Assembly (NCBI GenBank): GCA_932521035.1
Contig: OW051495.1
Coordinates: forward strand, 992,001 to 1,056,000
DNA: 64,000 bases
From: Oscheius dolichura
Taxonomy: Eukaryota; Nematoda; Chromadorea; Rhabditida; Rhabditidae
Reading direction: 5' to 3'
The position numbers and the translations under genes are program-made. This document shows positions 37,801 through 49,130 of this stretch, one piece after another. The notes under the pieces were generated by a model. It was given only the letters and a program-made list of their open reading frames with translations. It was not told the DNA's origin and did not search any database. Position 1 is the first letter of the stretch, and every line of letters starts with the position of its first letter.

Positions 37801-40800
37801 GGAACCTACTGTCACTATATTCTGACATTTGGAACAGTTCACGGGCTCCATGATGATCGCTATGCTTTCCGGTAAGAGAAACGCTTTTTTTCTATGCTTT
37901 CCCTGGGGAAGAAGTAGTCAAGCTATACACGTTTATTCGACCTCTAATAGGGTACACAAATTCTAAACAATCAGTAATCCAGGAAAGCGGTCCTCCCGTA
38001 TGCCTTTCGTTATGCTTCCCAAAAATAACCGTCTCCTGATTTCAGAGACCATATGACTGATGTCTACGTCCAGCATTTGTCACTAGAAACCGGAGCCCGG
38101 ATCCAGTGTCGGGATTGTGTCCGACAGATTGCCATCTACGGGGATAAATTGGCTGTGAGTATCATTGTTATTATCATTTCTTTAATTAGAATATTCTATA
38201 TCTTACCAGTAAAACCTAAAAAATCTTCAGATTCGCCTAACGGAAGAGCTGATCCTCTTCAAACAGATAACCTCCTACGAGAGCGGCAAACTTGAATATA
38301 AGATAATTGAGAGGCTGAAAAATGATATAGACTGTAATCTACTGGTGATTATTGACCCCTATCCCCTTGAAACACGGAAAAATCTAGGTTGTAACCTCCT
38401 TGAACATTATCTTCTGTACCGACGAGTTGCTGAAATGCCACGACCAGCAGGGACTGAAACAGAGGGAATGGAAGATCGGGGCACCGATACGGTATATCAA
38501 ATGCTTTGGAGGACCACCGGGAAGGGAGACACTGCTGGTGGGAACAAAGAATGGAGAGGTAGGAGTCGAAGAAACACAGGATAGTTAGAGATTTATTTTT
38601 GTAATTTTAGTGAAGCGGGAAGGAATTTTGATCCAGTCAAGTGTACAACAAAACTGATTAGCAGATGTTCTAACGGGGATTTGAAGGTTTTATGAGACAT
38701 TTTTGCCTGAAAATAACGATCAGAATGGGGCAAAGATGACCAAAAGCATGGAAGACTTGGAGAACCTTTTTGTTTGGGAAAAATACTGATAAACGTTCTC
38801 TAAGTTTAGTCACGTTTTCATGAAATCGGACAGAAGAAGGACAATTGAAGCATTGCAACAGTTCAATATTGATTTTGTAGAATAATTGGAACCAAGTTAT
38901 CTCTAACGACCAACCAATACTCGCAAAAGCCAATGATTTCTTTTGTAATTCCAGTAAAACTCAAAAAGTCAAAATGTTGCTCACCGGAAATTATCATAGT
39001 CCGATTTTGGTCTCACTTCACACGCAGTTCAAAATTGATAAAGTAATCTAGTTGGAACGAGAAAACCCCAATCAAAACAATGATCGAAATGAATCAAAAG
39101 GAAGAAAAGCTGGCTTTTCCACCCTAATGGATTTGAGCCAAATTACAAAAATAACTCATTTTGGAAGCAGTAATCAGACTCAAGAACATACAGAATTCCA
39201 AATTCCCTACACAGTTTCAAGTATTTTCCAATGATCTTCACATATGCCAATGGATAATCATCAGTGTCGACTTATAAGAATTCCTTCCAAAATGCAAAAT
39301 TCCACTGTTTTCAGGTGTTGAAGATCTTTGTGGATAATCCGTTTCCCATCAAGCTGGTCCAGATAAGTAATCCCGTCCGCTGCATCGATCTCAGCGTCAA
39401 TAGGTATTGTTATTTTTTGGTTCATAATTTTTCTAGCCCTCTGATAAACTCAAAAAAGCTCGAAGAGAGTACTTTATCAGCGCCTCAAAACATAGAAAAA
39501 TAGGACCAATTCAGATCAAAACTGGCCATCGTGGATGAGAACTTCGTGGCGACGGTCTACGATAACCGTACCCTGGATATTCTGTACCAGGAGAACAATG
39601 TCAACAGTCTCACATTCAACGCCGAAAATGACGAGCTGGTCTGCTTCTCCCATCAGACGAATTTCACCATTCGGGCTAATAATTTCCCAGGATTTCATCA
39701 AAACATGAATGTGAGCTGATTTTTCGTGTACAAAGTGGGAGAAAAAGGAATTTTGATCCCGTTATGTGGATTAGGTAGGAATTTTGACCCAAAGGGATCG
39801 AATAAAGGACTACCGGAGCCTAGCCTTTGTAAATTCTAGTTTCGATTATTTCGGTGGTGCTAATGTTTCAAGAACGCTATAAACAGTCTGGAAAGGGCGC
39901 GAGGATAATATGTAGTACGTAATAATTTTACAGGAACTCAAAATTCTTAGAATTCCAGCAATTTCTCCAACATTTCGAGCCAAAGAGATTGAGAAACAGG
40001 ATGAGAACCGGCGCGGGCCCTTCTTATCCCATCATGGCCCATATTTTTTCTCATTATTCTCAGAAAATGAAGTATAAATGTTTCATAAGCTGTATGAGAA
40101 GTCCCGGAAGGGAGATGGGATGATGCAACTTTTTCATCGTTCACAAAAACTCGAATTTCCTGAAATTCAAGCCGGCAAGATGGAAACATCTGTTCTTTTG
40201 ACTTATAAATTCGCTAAAAGTAGACTGGTACACCGGTTATTCGTACCTTTAGGCATATGATTGATTTCAATATGGGCAATAAATCATAAACTTTCTTTGG
40301 AATTGATGGGCTTTTTCATCCCGTCATGAAATGCGGTTTTCTCTGCACTGGACATAAATGTTTCAGCAAAGATAGAAATTTTCTCCCAAAAAGGGTAATA
40401 CGTTATATAAATCAAGGGAGTTCCAAAAATTGCATTTTTCAGGGGTTTGTGGTAGGTTTCTTCCAAAACCGAGTCTTCTGCCTGATGGCCTACAATATGG
40501 CTGTCCACGAGGTGCCCTTCTCCAATCAGATGTACCAATACATCGAACAGAAACTATACGAGTAGGCTTCCCTCCCGTTACCGTAATCCCCGGGTTGAAT
40601 TATAGAGGCGCCTACCAGATAGCTATCCTCGGGGTGACTGAGGAGGATTGGCGGATTCTGGCGGACGACGCTCTGGTAAATATGGACCTAGAGGTTGCTG
40701 CCAAGTAAGCGCCGGTTATTGTAGTCCAAAAATATGATTTTTAGAGCCTACGCAAGGATAAAAGAATACCGTATGCTGCAGTTGATAGGACAGATCAAGG

Positions 40801-43800
40801 TAGGCTCTCGAATTTGTGGAAATTTCAAGTATTACGAATTCTAGGAGATGAAAGAGACTCAAGAACCGGCGTTTATGATCAAAGCATTGATTATGTGCTA
40901 CCAGGGGAGATTTAGGGAAGCAGCGGCTCTTTATAGACAAGAAGGATACGAGAACAAGGCGGTGGAACTGTTCAGCGATCTGAAAATGTTCGAGGATGTA
41001 CAGGTAGGCTAAATTGGTGTTTTCTAGGCGGTAGGGAGATGATATGTTTGGGGGAAAACAGAAAAAAGAGGGCGGATTTTTGGAAAGTCAGCTGGAAAAC
41101 TATCAGGATACAAAATTACTGGAAAAATTGTAGAGGAACTGAAACATTAGAAGGCCTTCGAATGGGGAGAAGGGTGAAATTCGAAACGGTACTTCAAAAT
41201 CAAAGTGTTACAAGCCATATGGACTCATTTTTCCTATAAAATGGTCAAATCTGGCAATAGAATACGGTACTTTTCAATCGGATTACAGCTGACAACCAAA
41301 AAGAAAGCTAACAACGAACGAAAATCATCCACCTTCCTTTCATTTTCCTGTTCTAGAGATCTTGTTACCTTCCAAAATGGAAGGCTTTCCAAAAATACTC
41401 TAACCATATCTTTCGATAGGTCAGAATGTTTTATACCTCAAAGTTCGGTAGACCAAATTGGTACAGCCGAAAGCTGCGCCGAGAAGTCGATGCGCCCAGC
41501 TGCCGACTTTTTACGGGTGCGGGCGGCGCGATTACTTCTCCGAACGCAGTCTCAGTAACTCTCCAATTTTTCGGGTAAAAAATAATATTTTCTCCATTTT
41601 TTATATATCATCTTGTAGAGAAGATCAAGCTCTATCGAATGACATCAAAATCTTACAGAGATATTGGATAGAATTAATTTTTTTAGGATGTAATGGCCAA
41701 GGCTTCTGGAGAGACACAGAAAATGCTTCTACGGAAGAGAGCGGACTGGGCAAAGGATACAAATCAACCCAAGGTGGCTGCTGAGATGCTAATTTCCAGT
41801 GGGGATCTGGATAAGGCCACCCAGCTGATTGTAGACAACGACTGGCTGGATCTGTAAGATTCCGTAACCCCCTCACTTTACCCGATCTTTTAGAGCAATA
41901 AACGTGATGAGGAAACTGGACCGGAGTGATATTGACACGTTGAGAATGTTGGCGGCCTATTTCGTCAGGAAACAGGAATTCAACATGGCACAGAAGATTT
42001 TCTCGATGTTGGGGGATAATCGAGCAATCCTGAAGATGCACGTCAGCGCGGGACATTGGACAGATGTGGGAAATTAGGGGGAAAAGATAAAAAGAAGGGC
42101 ATAATTATAGGCATTCGCACTGGCTGACCGTTTCCCGAAATATGTAGAAGACGTCTACCTACCGTATGCCAGATGGCTGGCAGAGCAGGATCGATTTGAA
42201 GAAGCTCAAAAGGGTACGGAATTTTGGGGTTTCGGGCAAGACTTATAATCCTGGGCTATCAAAAAGGATGATTTTTAGGCCAGATAACGACGTTTTCAGC
42301 GAGCAAGACACCCAATTTCGGGCGCGACCGTTTTTTGGCGTATAGGGGAGTGTCGGGTGTTTGTGTCCGTATCTCGGTCATTTCTTGGTCGATTTCAAAA
42401 ATTCAAAGACCTAGTTGGAGAGCACGTCAAGACGATTATAACGAGCCTAGTAGCAGCTCAAACGTACCGGCAAAAAATTTGAATTGCGTCCCACAGCGAA
42501 AAGATGAGTTAGGAATGAAAATGCCCCAGTTTTAAGGAATAATTTTATTCGTCCACATTCTTGCAGTCCACTAGTCTCTTCAGAGCATAACCCACTAAAA
42601 AAGCTACCATAAAACATTTAAAACTTCCAGCGTATCACAAAGCCGGCCGCGAAAAGGAAGCCCTCAACGTCCTCGAACAGTTGACCCAGAATGCTGTCAA
42701 CGAGAATCGCTTCCTAGATGCTAGGTGGGGTTTTCTTCTTTCTCTCTCTCCAAATTTCACGTTTTTTCAGTTACTACCACTGGTTATTAGGGCAACAGTA
42801 CCTGGAAAGATCAGCAGAGCATCCGGATCTCTTGCCAAAATATGAGAAGGCCGCCCAACAGGCGGAACACTTCTATGCTTATGAGGCTGTATTCATGTAC
42901 TGTGTGAGTTTTCGCAATATTCACTACTCCTCAATTGGTCCCATAGCGAAGCGCACAGTCCGGTAACCGTCGAATATTGGCAGAAAATTAGCTAAAGGAG
43001 AGAGTTTTCAGCAATTACAAGAAACAAAGAACAAAATAATTACCTTAACGATTATTTACCACCCAATTAAAAGATAATAAAACCAAAATTCGAAAATTCT
43101 TCCAGTACATGCCCTTCACCAGCCACCCACTGGAGACAGTCCTCAATATGGCGCGTTTCCTCACTTCCGTCCAGGAATCTACTAAAATATCCATGGTGTA
43201 GGTTCCCGTTCCCCCAGAAAGAGGTCCCCCTATCCTTTAGACTGATCTACTATGTCATAGCGAAGGTGGGAAGAGAACTGGGAGCCTTTAAATTTGCCCG
43301 GGAAGCACTGGATAAGTTGTCCCTTCTCAAAGTTCCCGGTCATATGCAGCGACAGGTGGATATAATGACCCTGACCATCAGGGCCAAGCCGTTCTCCGAC
43401 TCGGAATATCTTCTGCCCGTCTGCTATCGGTCGGTTTAGAAAGAAAAAAAGAGGAAGAGGAGAATTTTCAGCTGTGGATTGAATAATTCAATGTCTAATG
43501 TACTCTCCTGTACTCATTGTAAATCCCCCTTCGTTTACTCGATGTCTACTTTTGGTAAGTTTCGAAATTACTTGGAAAAGGGTGGAGAAGAGAACGCCAC
43601 AGTTAGACAGCCGGGAATAAAGGCATGCACAATTAGACAACTCGGAATAACGAGGACCACAGCTTCACAGTCAGAAATAAATGACAAACACAGTTACACA
43701 GATAGTCGAGTATCCAAACAACCACAGTTACACAGCCTAGAATAATAAGAACCACAGTCAGGCAGCCGAGAAACAACGGCAGCCACAGTTAGACAGCGAA

Positions 43801-44887
43801 ACCTTGCGCTTTCTCCCCTCCCCGTTTTATTGATATTCAGTTCGCCACAGTTAGACAGGCAAATTGTTATGGCACCCCCTTGTGGCTTTTGGAAGACTAT
43901 TTTCTTCGTTTTGTTTTCATAAAAAAAATTCAGATAATCTGCCTCTCCTTGAATTCTTCGTGGATGAGGCCATCCCCCCTGAAGAGGCCAAAACCCTAAT
44001 CCAATCTGAACCACCCCTCGACGATCAGGATTTCAATCCTTTTAAACAGGCTGATGTATGTCGGTCTATCATTCTCTAATCACCAAACAGTTCATTAAAC
44101 AACCACAGTTACACAGTTTTGAATAATAAATAAAACTTTTTCAGAAGAAGAAGAAATGGGCGCCGTTGGTTCTGGGAAAGGATGACCTGAACCGGTTGGA
44201 GAAGACCCAAGTTTTGATCCTAACCGCTCCCGCTCCTCTAAAAACCCGGTACTATTATAATGCCATGCCGACAATCGCCTTGATCAGTTGTGAAGCATGT
44301 TGCAAGGTAACCACGTTTTTTGTTTTATGGACTCTATTTGGAGCGGGGGGGGGGGGGGGGGGGGGATATCTTTTGACTACCCTCCCTTCCAAATTCGAGA
44401 CGTTTACTCCATTACTGCTTTTTTTTCGTCTTTTGAACCCAGATTACGGTAGAAATATTCAAAATTTGGTCAATGGGTCCCGTAGCGAAGATGCTATCTA
44501 GAAATGGCCGTTAGCAATGGACTGTACACTACTTTTTGTTCATAAAATTGAGCTTCCTAGGGTAAAAGACGACGGGCAACACGATGCAAAAGGCAGATTT
44601 TTGATATCTTCTCATAAAAATGGGCTATACGCCAAGGAAGATGCTGTCCCCGCGCCTAAACTAACTTTCCGCTCATATTCGCTTTCTGCCCCAATTTTTT
44701 TATTTTGTTCTGTTTTATGGGTTCTATTTGTCCTTGGGGAAGTGTTTCAAACCAATTTGATGTCAGAAAATGGTTCCAGTTTTTCCAACAAGACGACTAC
44801 GAGATGGCCTGCCTCCAAAAGGGCTTCTGCCCCTTCTGCCGGACGACTCAAACCCGCGCCGACCCTTCCATCATCCTAGACGATTAA
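34826..44887 (+). CDS. daf-10: Intraflagellar transport IFT122 (IFT-A), 29 exons (~1170 aa)
   Basis: IFT122 is a core subunit of the IFT-A complex, which drives retrograde transport and membrane-protein entry in cilia. Exons: 34826-34860, 34904-35019, 35083-35212, 35683-35836, 35872-35946, 35991-36097, 36846-37027, 37112-37191, 37786-37871, 38046-38154, 38231-38344, 38388-38558, 39315-39403, 39515-39710, 40443-40561, 40606-40704, 40745-40799, 40845-41003, 41687-41853, 41894-42065, 42111-42213, 42631-42724, 42771-42903, 43106-43197, 43241-43429, 43472-43554, 43934-44055, 44145-44306, about 44767-44887. WD40 repeats ([20 protein letters not shown]) occupy the first half, TPR-like helices the second, and two zinc ribbons ([21 protein letters not shown] ... 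CPFC) the end. All phases agree except the last intron, where exon 28 ends in phase 0 but [11 protein letters not shown] needs one base fewer after CAG. The short first exon is the least certain. Confidence 0.95.
43597..44117. repeat. Cluster of CCACAGTTAGACAGC repeats in IFT122 introns
   Basis: The intron 43555-43933 carries exact copies at 43597, 43783 and 43845, with degenerate ones between (ACAATTAGACAAC, CACAGTTACACAG, CACAGTCAGGCAG). One more variant is at 44103 in the next intron. All are in the same orientation and spaced about 25-60 bp, so the cluster looks like a decayed tandem array. Confidence 0.7.
44346..44364. repeat. Poly-G homopolymer run
   Basis: A run of about 19 G residues lies in the last intron of IFT122. 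Such runs are error-prone in sequencing. The run is in the same intron whose flanking exons do not agree in phase. Confidence 0.9.
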
Positions 44888-44987
44888 AAACACAAAAAAA
44901 GACCATAAAATAGTACCAAGTAAACCTTTATTGAATCATTGTCTTTGTTCGAATTTTGTCTCTCCCGCCAAAAAAGAGAAAGAGAGT

Positions 44988-46270
44988 TTAAGCCTCGTCG
45001 ACGGGGGCAGCGGCCGGCTCCTTCTCGGCGTCTTCCTTCAATTTCATCACAACGTATTCGAGGATACGGTCAATCGGATCCGTCATTTCTTCCAAGCCGT
45101 CAAAATAGAAGGCATCCCGGACGGCGGAGGGACACGGCTCACGTCTTCCCATAAGGCTCATCATCTCCAGGATCAGTGGATATACCGTCGAGAAGACGGC
45201 CCGGCGCAGATTGTACCGTTGCTCCTCCTGAAAAGAGCGATGATAAGACACCGTTTGGCATCAGATTGGCACTTTAATTAGGGTCGTACACAGGTTGGAA
45301 TAGAAAAACAAGGCTTCTGGGAGCTGGAACACCAAGAAAAAAAAAAGCAAAAATACTATGACCACGGGCGAAGTCGAACCCGCGTCGATCAAATGGAAAA
45401 ACAGCATGCATGCCTGCTGCACCATATTGTTTTTCACCGGCATCTGCTTGAACTGTATAAAATAGTGAGAATTCCAAAATAATGGATTTTCCATAAGATA
45501 GAAGACGGAAAGCGCCTCCTCTTCATGACTTTTTGGCACAAAAAAAACAAATTCCGGCTCGTTTTACAATTATTCAGGGCTGTGACTTTTTCAACTGTGG
45601 CTATCCCCTCTCACCTTGATGTAGTGCTGAACAATCATGGGCATAATCTTGGCCAGGCTCTGGTCTGTCATTTGCCACCGGGACAGCTCTTCCGTCTCTT
45701 CCTTTGGCTTTGGCTGTTCCTCGCCGACTTCCGGCTTGACCTCCCGGTAGAAGTGTTCTCCAGCCGGCGACTTCTCCATCTTCAACACGAGACGCTGCTC
45801 ATTCAGGTGAAGATGCAGCCGGGAGCTGGAGATGGCCTCCTCCTTCACGTGAACACCAATCTTGTGGAAGCCGTTCGGTTGGAGGACGCCCCGACTCTGG
45901 CTACAGTGAAACATTCCTTTGTGCTTGGACTTTGACGCGACACGAAGCTTATATGTCACGGCAGATTCTGAAAAGAGCCACAGTTAGACACCCGAGCAGT
46001 CGCGCGCCGCCGCCGCACCCGTGAGATCTCGGCAGCTCGGCGCATAGAAAATGTGGTTTTTAGGGGTTTCCGGGCCGGAAAAGTTGATCTAGACGATAAA
46101 AACTGACTAGCATGAACACTGTCGAGGTAGATATTGCCGTGGTAGAGGCTGTCCCTCTCCTCGGTCACATCTGGCCACAGCTGAACCGCCGACGAGTAGA
46201 GCACGCCGCTTTCCTTGTCCACAATCTTCGGCACTTCCTCGTAACATGGATAAGCTTCGGCAGCTGACAT
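44988..46270 (-). CDS. MSP-domain protein, 4 exons (277 aa)
   Basis: Exons 46270-46120, 45967-45615, 45452-45363 and 45227-44988; phases agree throughout. Residues about 25-115 read as a major sperm protein (MSP) immunoglobulin-like fold: a first strand region, TYKLRVASKSKHKGMF, GVLQPNGFHKIGVHV and LHLHLNEQ. Such domains act in sperm cytoskeleton proteins and in VAP/MOSPD-like membrane-contact proteins; which role applies here is not shown. A charged linker (EEQPKPKEETEE) and a helical C-terminus follow. No transmembrane helix is needed if exon 3 is spliced as given. Exon 3 overlaps a SINE-like element whose end coincides with the splice donor. The 3' end is convergent with IFT122, 100 bp away. 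Confidence 0.75.
45335..45400 (-). repeat. tRNA-derived SINE-like element, copy 3 (overlaps an exon)
   Basis: Minus strand: GCGGGTTCGACTTCGCCCG (box B-like, 45380-45370), then GTGGTCATAG, then TATTTTTGCTTTTTTTTT, the same order and tail as copies 1 and 2. The box B part falls inside exon 3 of the MSP-domain gene (coding DAGSTSP), and the tail is in the following intron. Confidence 0.55.
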
Positions 46271-47014
46271 TTGGAGAAAGGAGACGACCAGGCGGCGGTA
46301 GGCGAGTAAATGGAGAATGGCATTGGGAAAATGGCCAGGACAGGAGGCTGTGGGATTATTACAGGGGATTAGATGGGATGTTGGAAAGGGACGGAAAAAC
46401 AATTTTTGGGTCAAAAACTGAGGAATGGTGGGTTTTTTTTCCTGCAGGAAAGTGGGAATTAATCCTCGTCTGTCTAACTGTGGCGTTTTGGCTGTGGCAG
46501 AGCAGGAAATATTTCCTCTGCTGAGTAACTGTGGCACGTTTGCTGTGATAGAACTGAAAAAATTACTACCGCTGAGTAACTGTGGCGCTTTTGGCTACAG
46601 AAAACCCAACAAATTTTCTCGGCTGTCTAACTGTGGCTCTTTCACTGCCCCAAAGTTTGCAATAACTCTCCCACGCCTGCTCTCCTTCCCCTCTTTTTCC
46701 CCTCCAGCTAATGCTCTTATCCTTTCGGACTCTTTCTCTCCCCCTCCCAAGAGAGTGCCTGCCGCAGCGGCAAAAAGTCGCCATAGCCATTTCTTTACGC
46801 CGTAAGCGATCCGGTCATTTCCAGGTGATTCTAGATCTGTCAAAGAGTGGCGGCCCCGCTTATAAGCAGCCGCCGGCGCTCGTTTATTGACACCTCCCTC
46901 TATTTTTCCCGATCGCCCTTCCTGATTGCTTTTCCTCCTGGCTCGCCGTTTCCGTGATCCCCTTGGCATCGAAAATTTCCATTTTTCCCTCTAGAAATTT
47001 TAAAATTTTCCAGA
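46271..47014. other. Divergent spacer between the MSP-domain and Cys-rich genes
   Basis: No exon is supported. CTGTCTAACTGTGG repeats occur at 46470 and 46623, with GAGTAACTGTGG variants near 46526 and 46573. Confidence 0.5.
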
Positions 47015-47814
47015 ATGAAGGTCGTCATTGCTTTCTCCTTGGCTCTTTGCGGCTCCGCTTCGTTGGTAATTTTTCCCTTCGAGACCTTTTTCCACAAAGA
47101 GGATGGTTCAGGTCTACAACCCGGCTGAACAGTCCCCAGTTGACGGTCAGTCGCTGGCAGAGCTACAGGAGACGGGCGTCGTCCTCAGGGCAAAGAGACA
47201 ATGCGGCGGAGGAGGCGGCTGCTGCGCGGGAATGTGCAGCTGCGGCAATCAGGGACAGTGCGGACAGGTAGGCGAAGAATTACAGCTGATAGAGCTGTCT
47301 AACTGTGGTGCCTTGGCTGTGGCATGGGAAAACACCCATAGCTACGGATTTTGTAGTATTTTGACTGACATTATCCTTTGGCTGTCTAACTGTGGCGTTT
47401 TGACCCATGAAAACGCCAAACTTCTCTCACAGCTGTCTAACTGTGGCTGTTTTTCTCTAAAAAATTTATCAATTTAACGGAATTCCCCTTTTCCAGACCT
47501 GTTGTCCTGCCCCTCCTCCACCCTGCTCCTGTGGCTCCCCCGGCTGTCTCTCCTGCCAGACCAATACCGTCTACGTCCCCGTCCAACAGACCACCTGCTG
47601 TAAATGTTGCCAACCCGTCTGTACACAGGCTTGCATCAATGTAAAGGCCCTTCTAATATTCTGGATATTCAAAATTTCCTAGGGAGGAGGCTGTGGTTGC
47701 GGTTGCATGCGCGGAGGATGCGGCCGCAAGAGGAGAAGCTACTTGGCCATCGCCAGCGAGGAGACATCCACCCAGCCTGAAGAAATGGCCAAGACTGGCG
47801 AGCACTTGGTTTAA
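47015..47814 (+). CDS. Secreted Cys-rich protein, 4 exons (160 aa)
   Basis: Exons 47015-47065, 47112-47267, 47497-47640 and 47683-47814; all phase 0. A signal peptide (MKVVIAFSLALCGSASL) is followed by a short acidic/polar pro-region and a dibasic site (AKR). A domain with about 28 Cys follows (QCGGGGGCCAGMCSCG, TCCPAPPPPCSCGSPGC, TTCCKCCQPVCTQAC, GGGCGCGCMRGGCG). A second basic cluster (GRKRRSY) precedes a polar tail. The Cys spacing suggests dense disulfide cross-linking or metal binding, as in cuticle or eggshell-type matrix proteins; I cannot assign a family. The second intron carries three CTGTCTAACTGTGG copies (47295, 47392, 47433). An alternative exon 2 start, 9 or so bases upstream, would add a few residues. 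Confidence 0.8.
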
Positions 47815-47995
47815 TTTATTTATATAATTATTGTTTTTTTGTGAATTTCTCATTTGAATTGTAACTCTGGTGGTTGTGTCTGTACATATTGATGATATTT
47901 ATAAATTCTGGGTGATGGAGCTCTATCCGCAGTCGATTTACACAAAATCGTTAACATTTTAAGAGATCTTTATCATTTTAAAATGGAAAAGTCTT

Positions 47996-48491
47996 TCAGG
48001 CAACTTTAGCTTCTCTATTGGCCTTTCGCCCCTTCTTCGTCTGGTAGATCTTTAGTTCCCTCAACTGTACGCTTCCTTGACAATCTCTGGCCAATGCAGT
48101 ACAGCTAAAATAGGGTAAAGAGCCTCGAGTACGGTCCAGACTTGCCAAATTTCCTTCCCAAAGTCGCTCCAAAGTAAAGTAGTCGTACATCGGATGTCTC
48201 TATGACAATCTAAAAGGGATCACTGTTTTTTACCCAGTAAGCAGGGCTGAACTAACCCTATCTTTGCGAAACTGCACTCTATCTTCAGGTATACCCAACT
48301 GATCCATCTCATCTGGCGAAAGAAGCGTCTCCCTGCCAGAAATCGGAAATTTGAAAGAGGTCTCCCAGAAGCCGGGATGAAAAAATGTTGGTTTAGAATT
48401 CTAAAAAACATCTTTGAAAACTTCAAGGATAGAATAGAAGAAGGAAATCGGCGTTTCATATGTAATAGGTTACCGTTTTCGCCTTCTGCAT
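47996..48491 (-). CDS. Small unknown protein, 3 exons (121 aa)
   Basis: Exons 48491-48474, 48400-48257 and 48199-47996; all phase 0. The protein is globular-looking and soluble (HPGFWETSFKFPISG, LLSPDEMDQLGIPEDRV, MYDYFTLERLWEGNLASL) with a basic C-terminus (KKGRKANREAKVA). The N-terminus MQKAKT is very short, so the first exon is the weakest part. The size and basic tail would fit a small mitochondrial or ribosome-associated protein, but I do not recognise it. It is convergent with the Cys-rich gene, 180 bp away. Confidence 0.6.
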
Positions 48492-49130
48492 TATGTTGAA
48501 GCCTTGCTTATTTCTCATTTCGTCAGACCCCGCTTTTTGAAGCTGACCTTTTCACTTCCCTCGCTACTTGCCCCACCCTATCCAGTTATGTGTCCAGTCT
48601 CTTCTCTCGTTCGTAATTATCCTAGCAGGCGACCGGATGCCTTTACCGGCCATCGCGAACCCCTTCAAGGAGTATTTTACTGTTCCTTCTATTTTTCTTT
48701 TTTATTTTGCCACAATTAGACAGCCAAGTTATTTTTCCTGCTTTCTCTACAGCTGTCTAACTGTGTGGAATGCCTGTTATATTTTTATTGTTGAGCCCAT
48801 AAATAGTCCCCTATAAATCCTCTATCCCTAACTGCTATCAAATTGTTCTCACTTTCACTTTTTTTACCTACTATGGTAGAGAGAGAGAGAGTGATGTTTT
48901 CCGGTCGCTGTAGTAATTGGCTCATCCGGTTGCCATACGCGCTGAGCGAACGGGAGGCCCTCTCTATGCTATTAGAGGCGTGGCCAGCATTTTTGACTTT
49001 CGCCTTTTTGTTTTATCCCCGGTTGAAACTAGGGCTTCTCTTCTAATCCTTCTTCTTTCCATTTATTTCTCCCTCAAAATTACAAATCTAGAGAATTCTG
49101 CCTCATCGAACTACCTTTACAAATCCCGCC
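48492..49130. other. Divergent spacer
   Basis: No exon is supported. Degenerate repeat copies (CCACAATTAGACAGCC near 48710 and CTGTCTAACTGTGTGG near 48753) face each other. A GA microsatellite lies near 48880. Confidence 0.45.

Noticed and set aside
45525-45935. 136-codon plus-strand ORF
   Set aside because: Antisense shadow of exon 2 of the MSP-domain gene, whose frame continues correctly into its neighbours.
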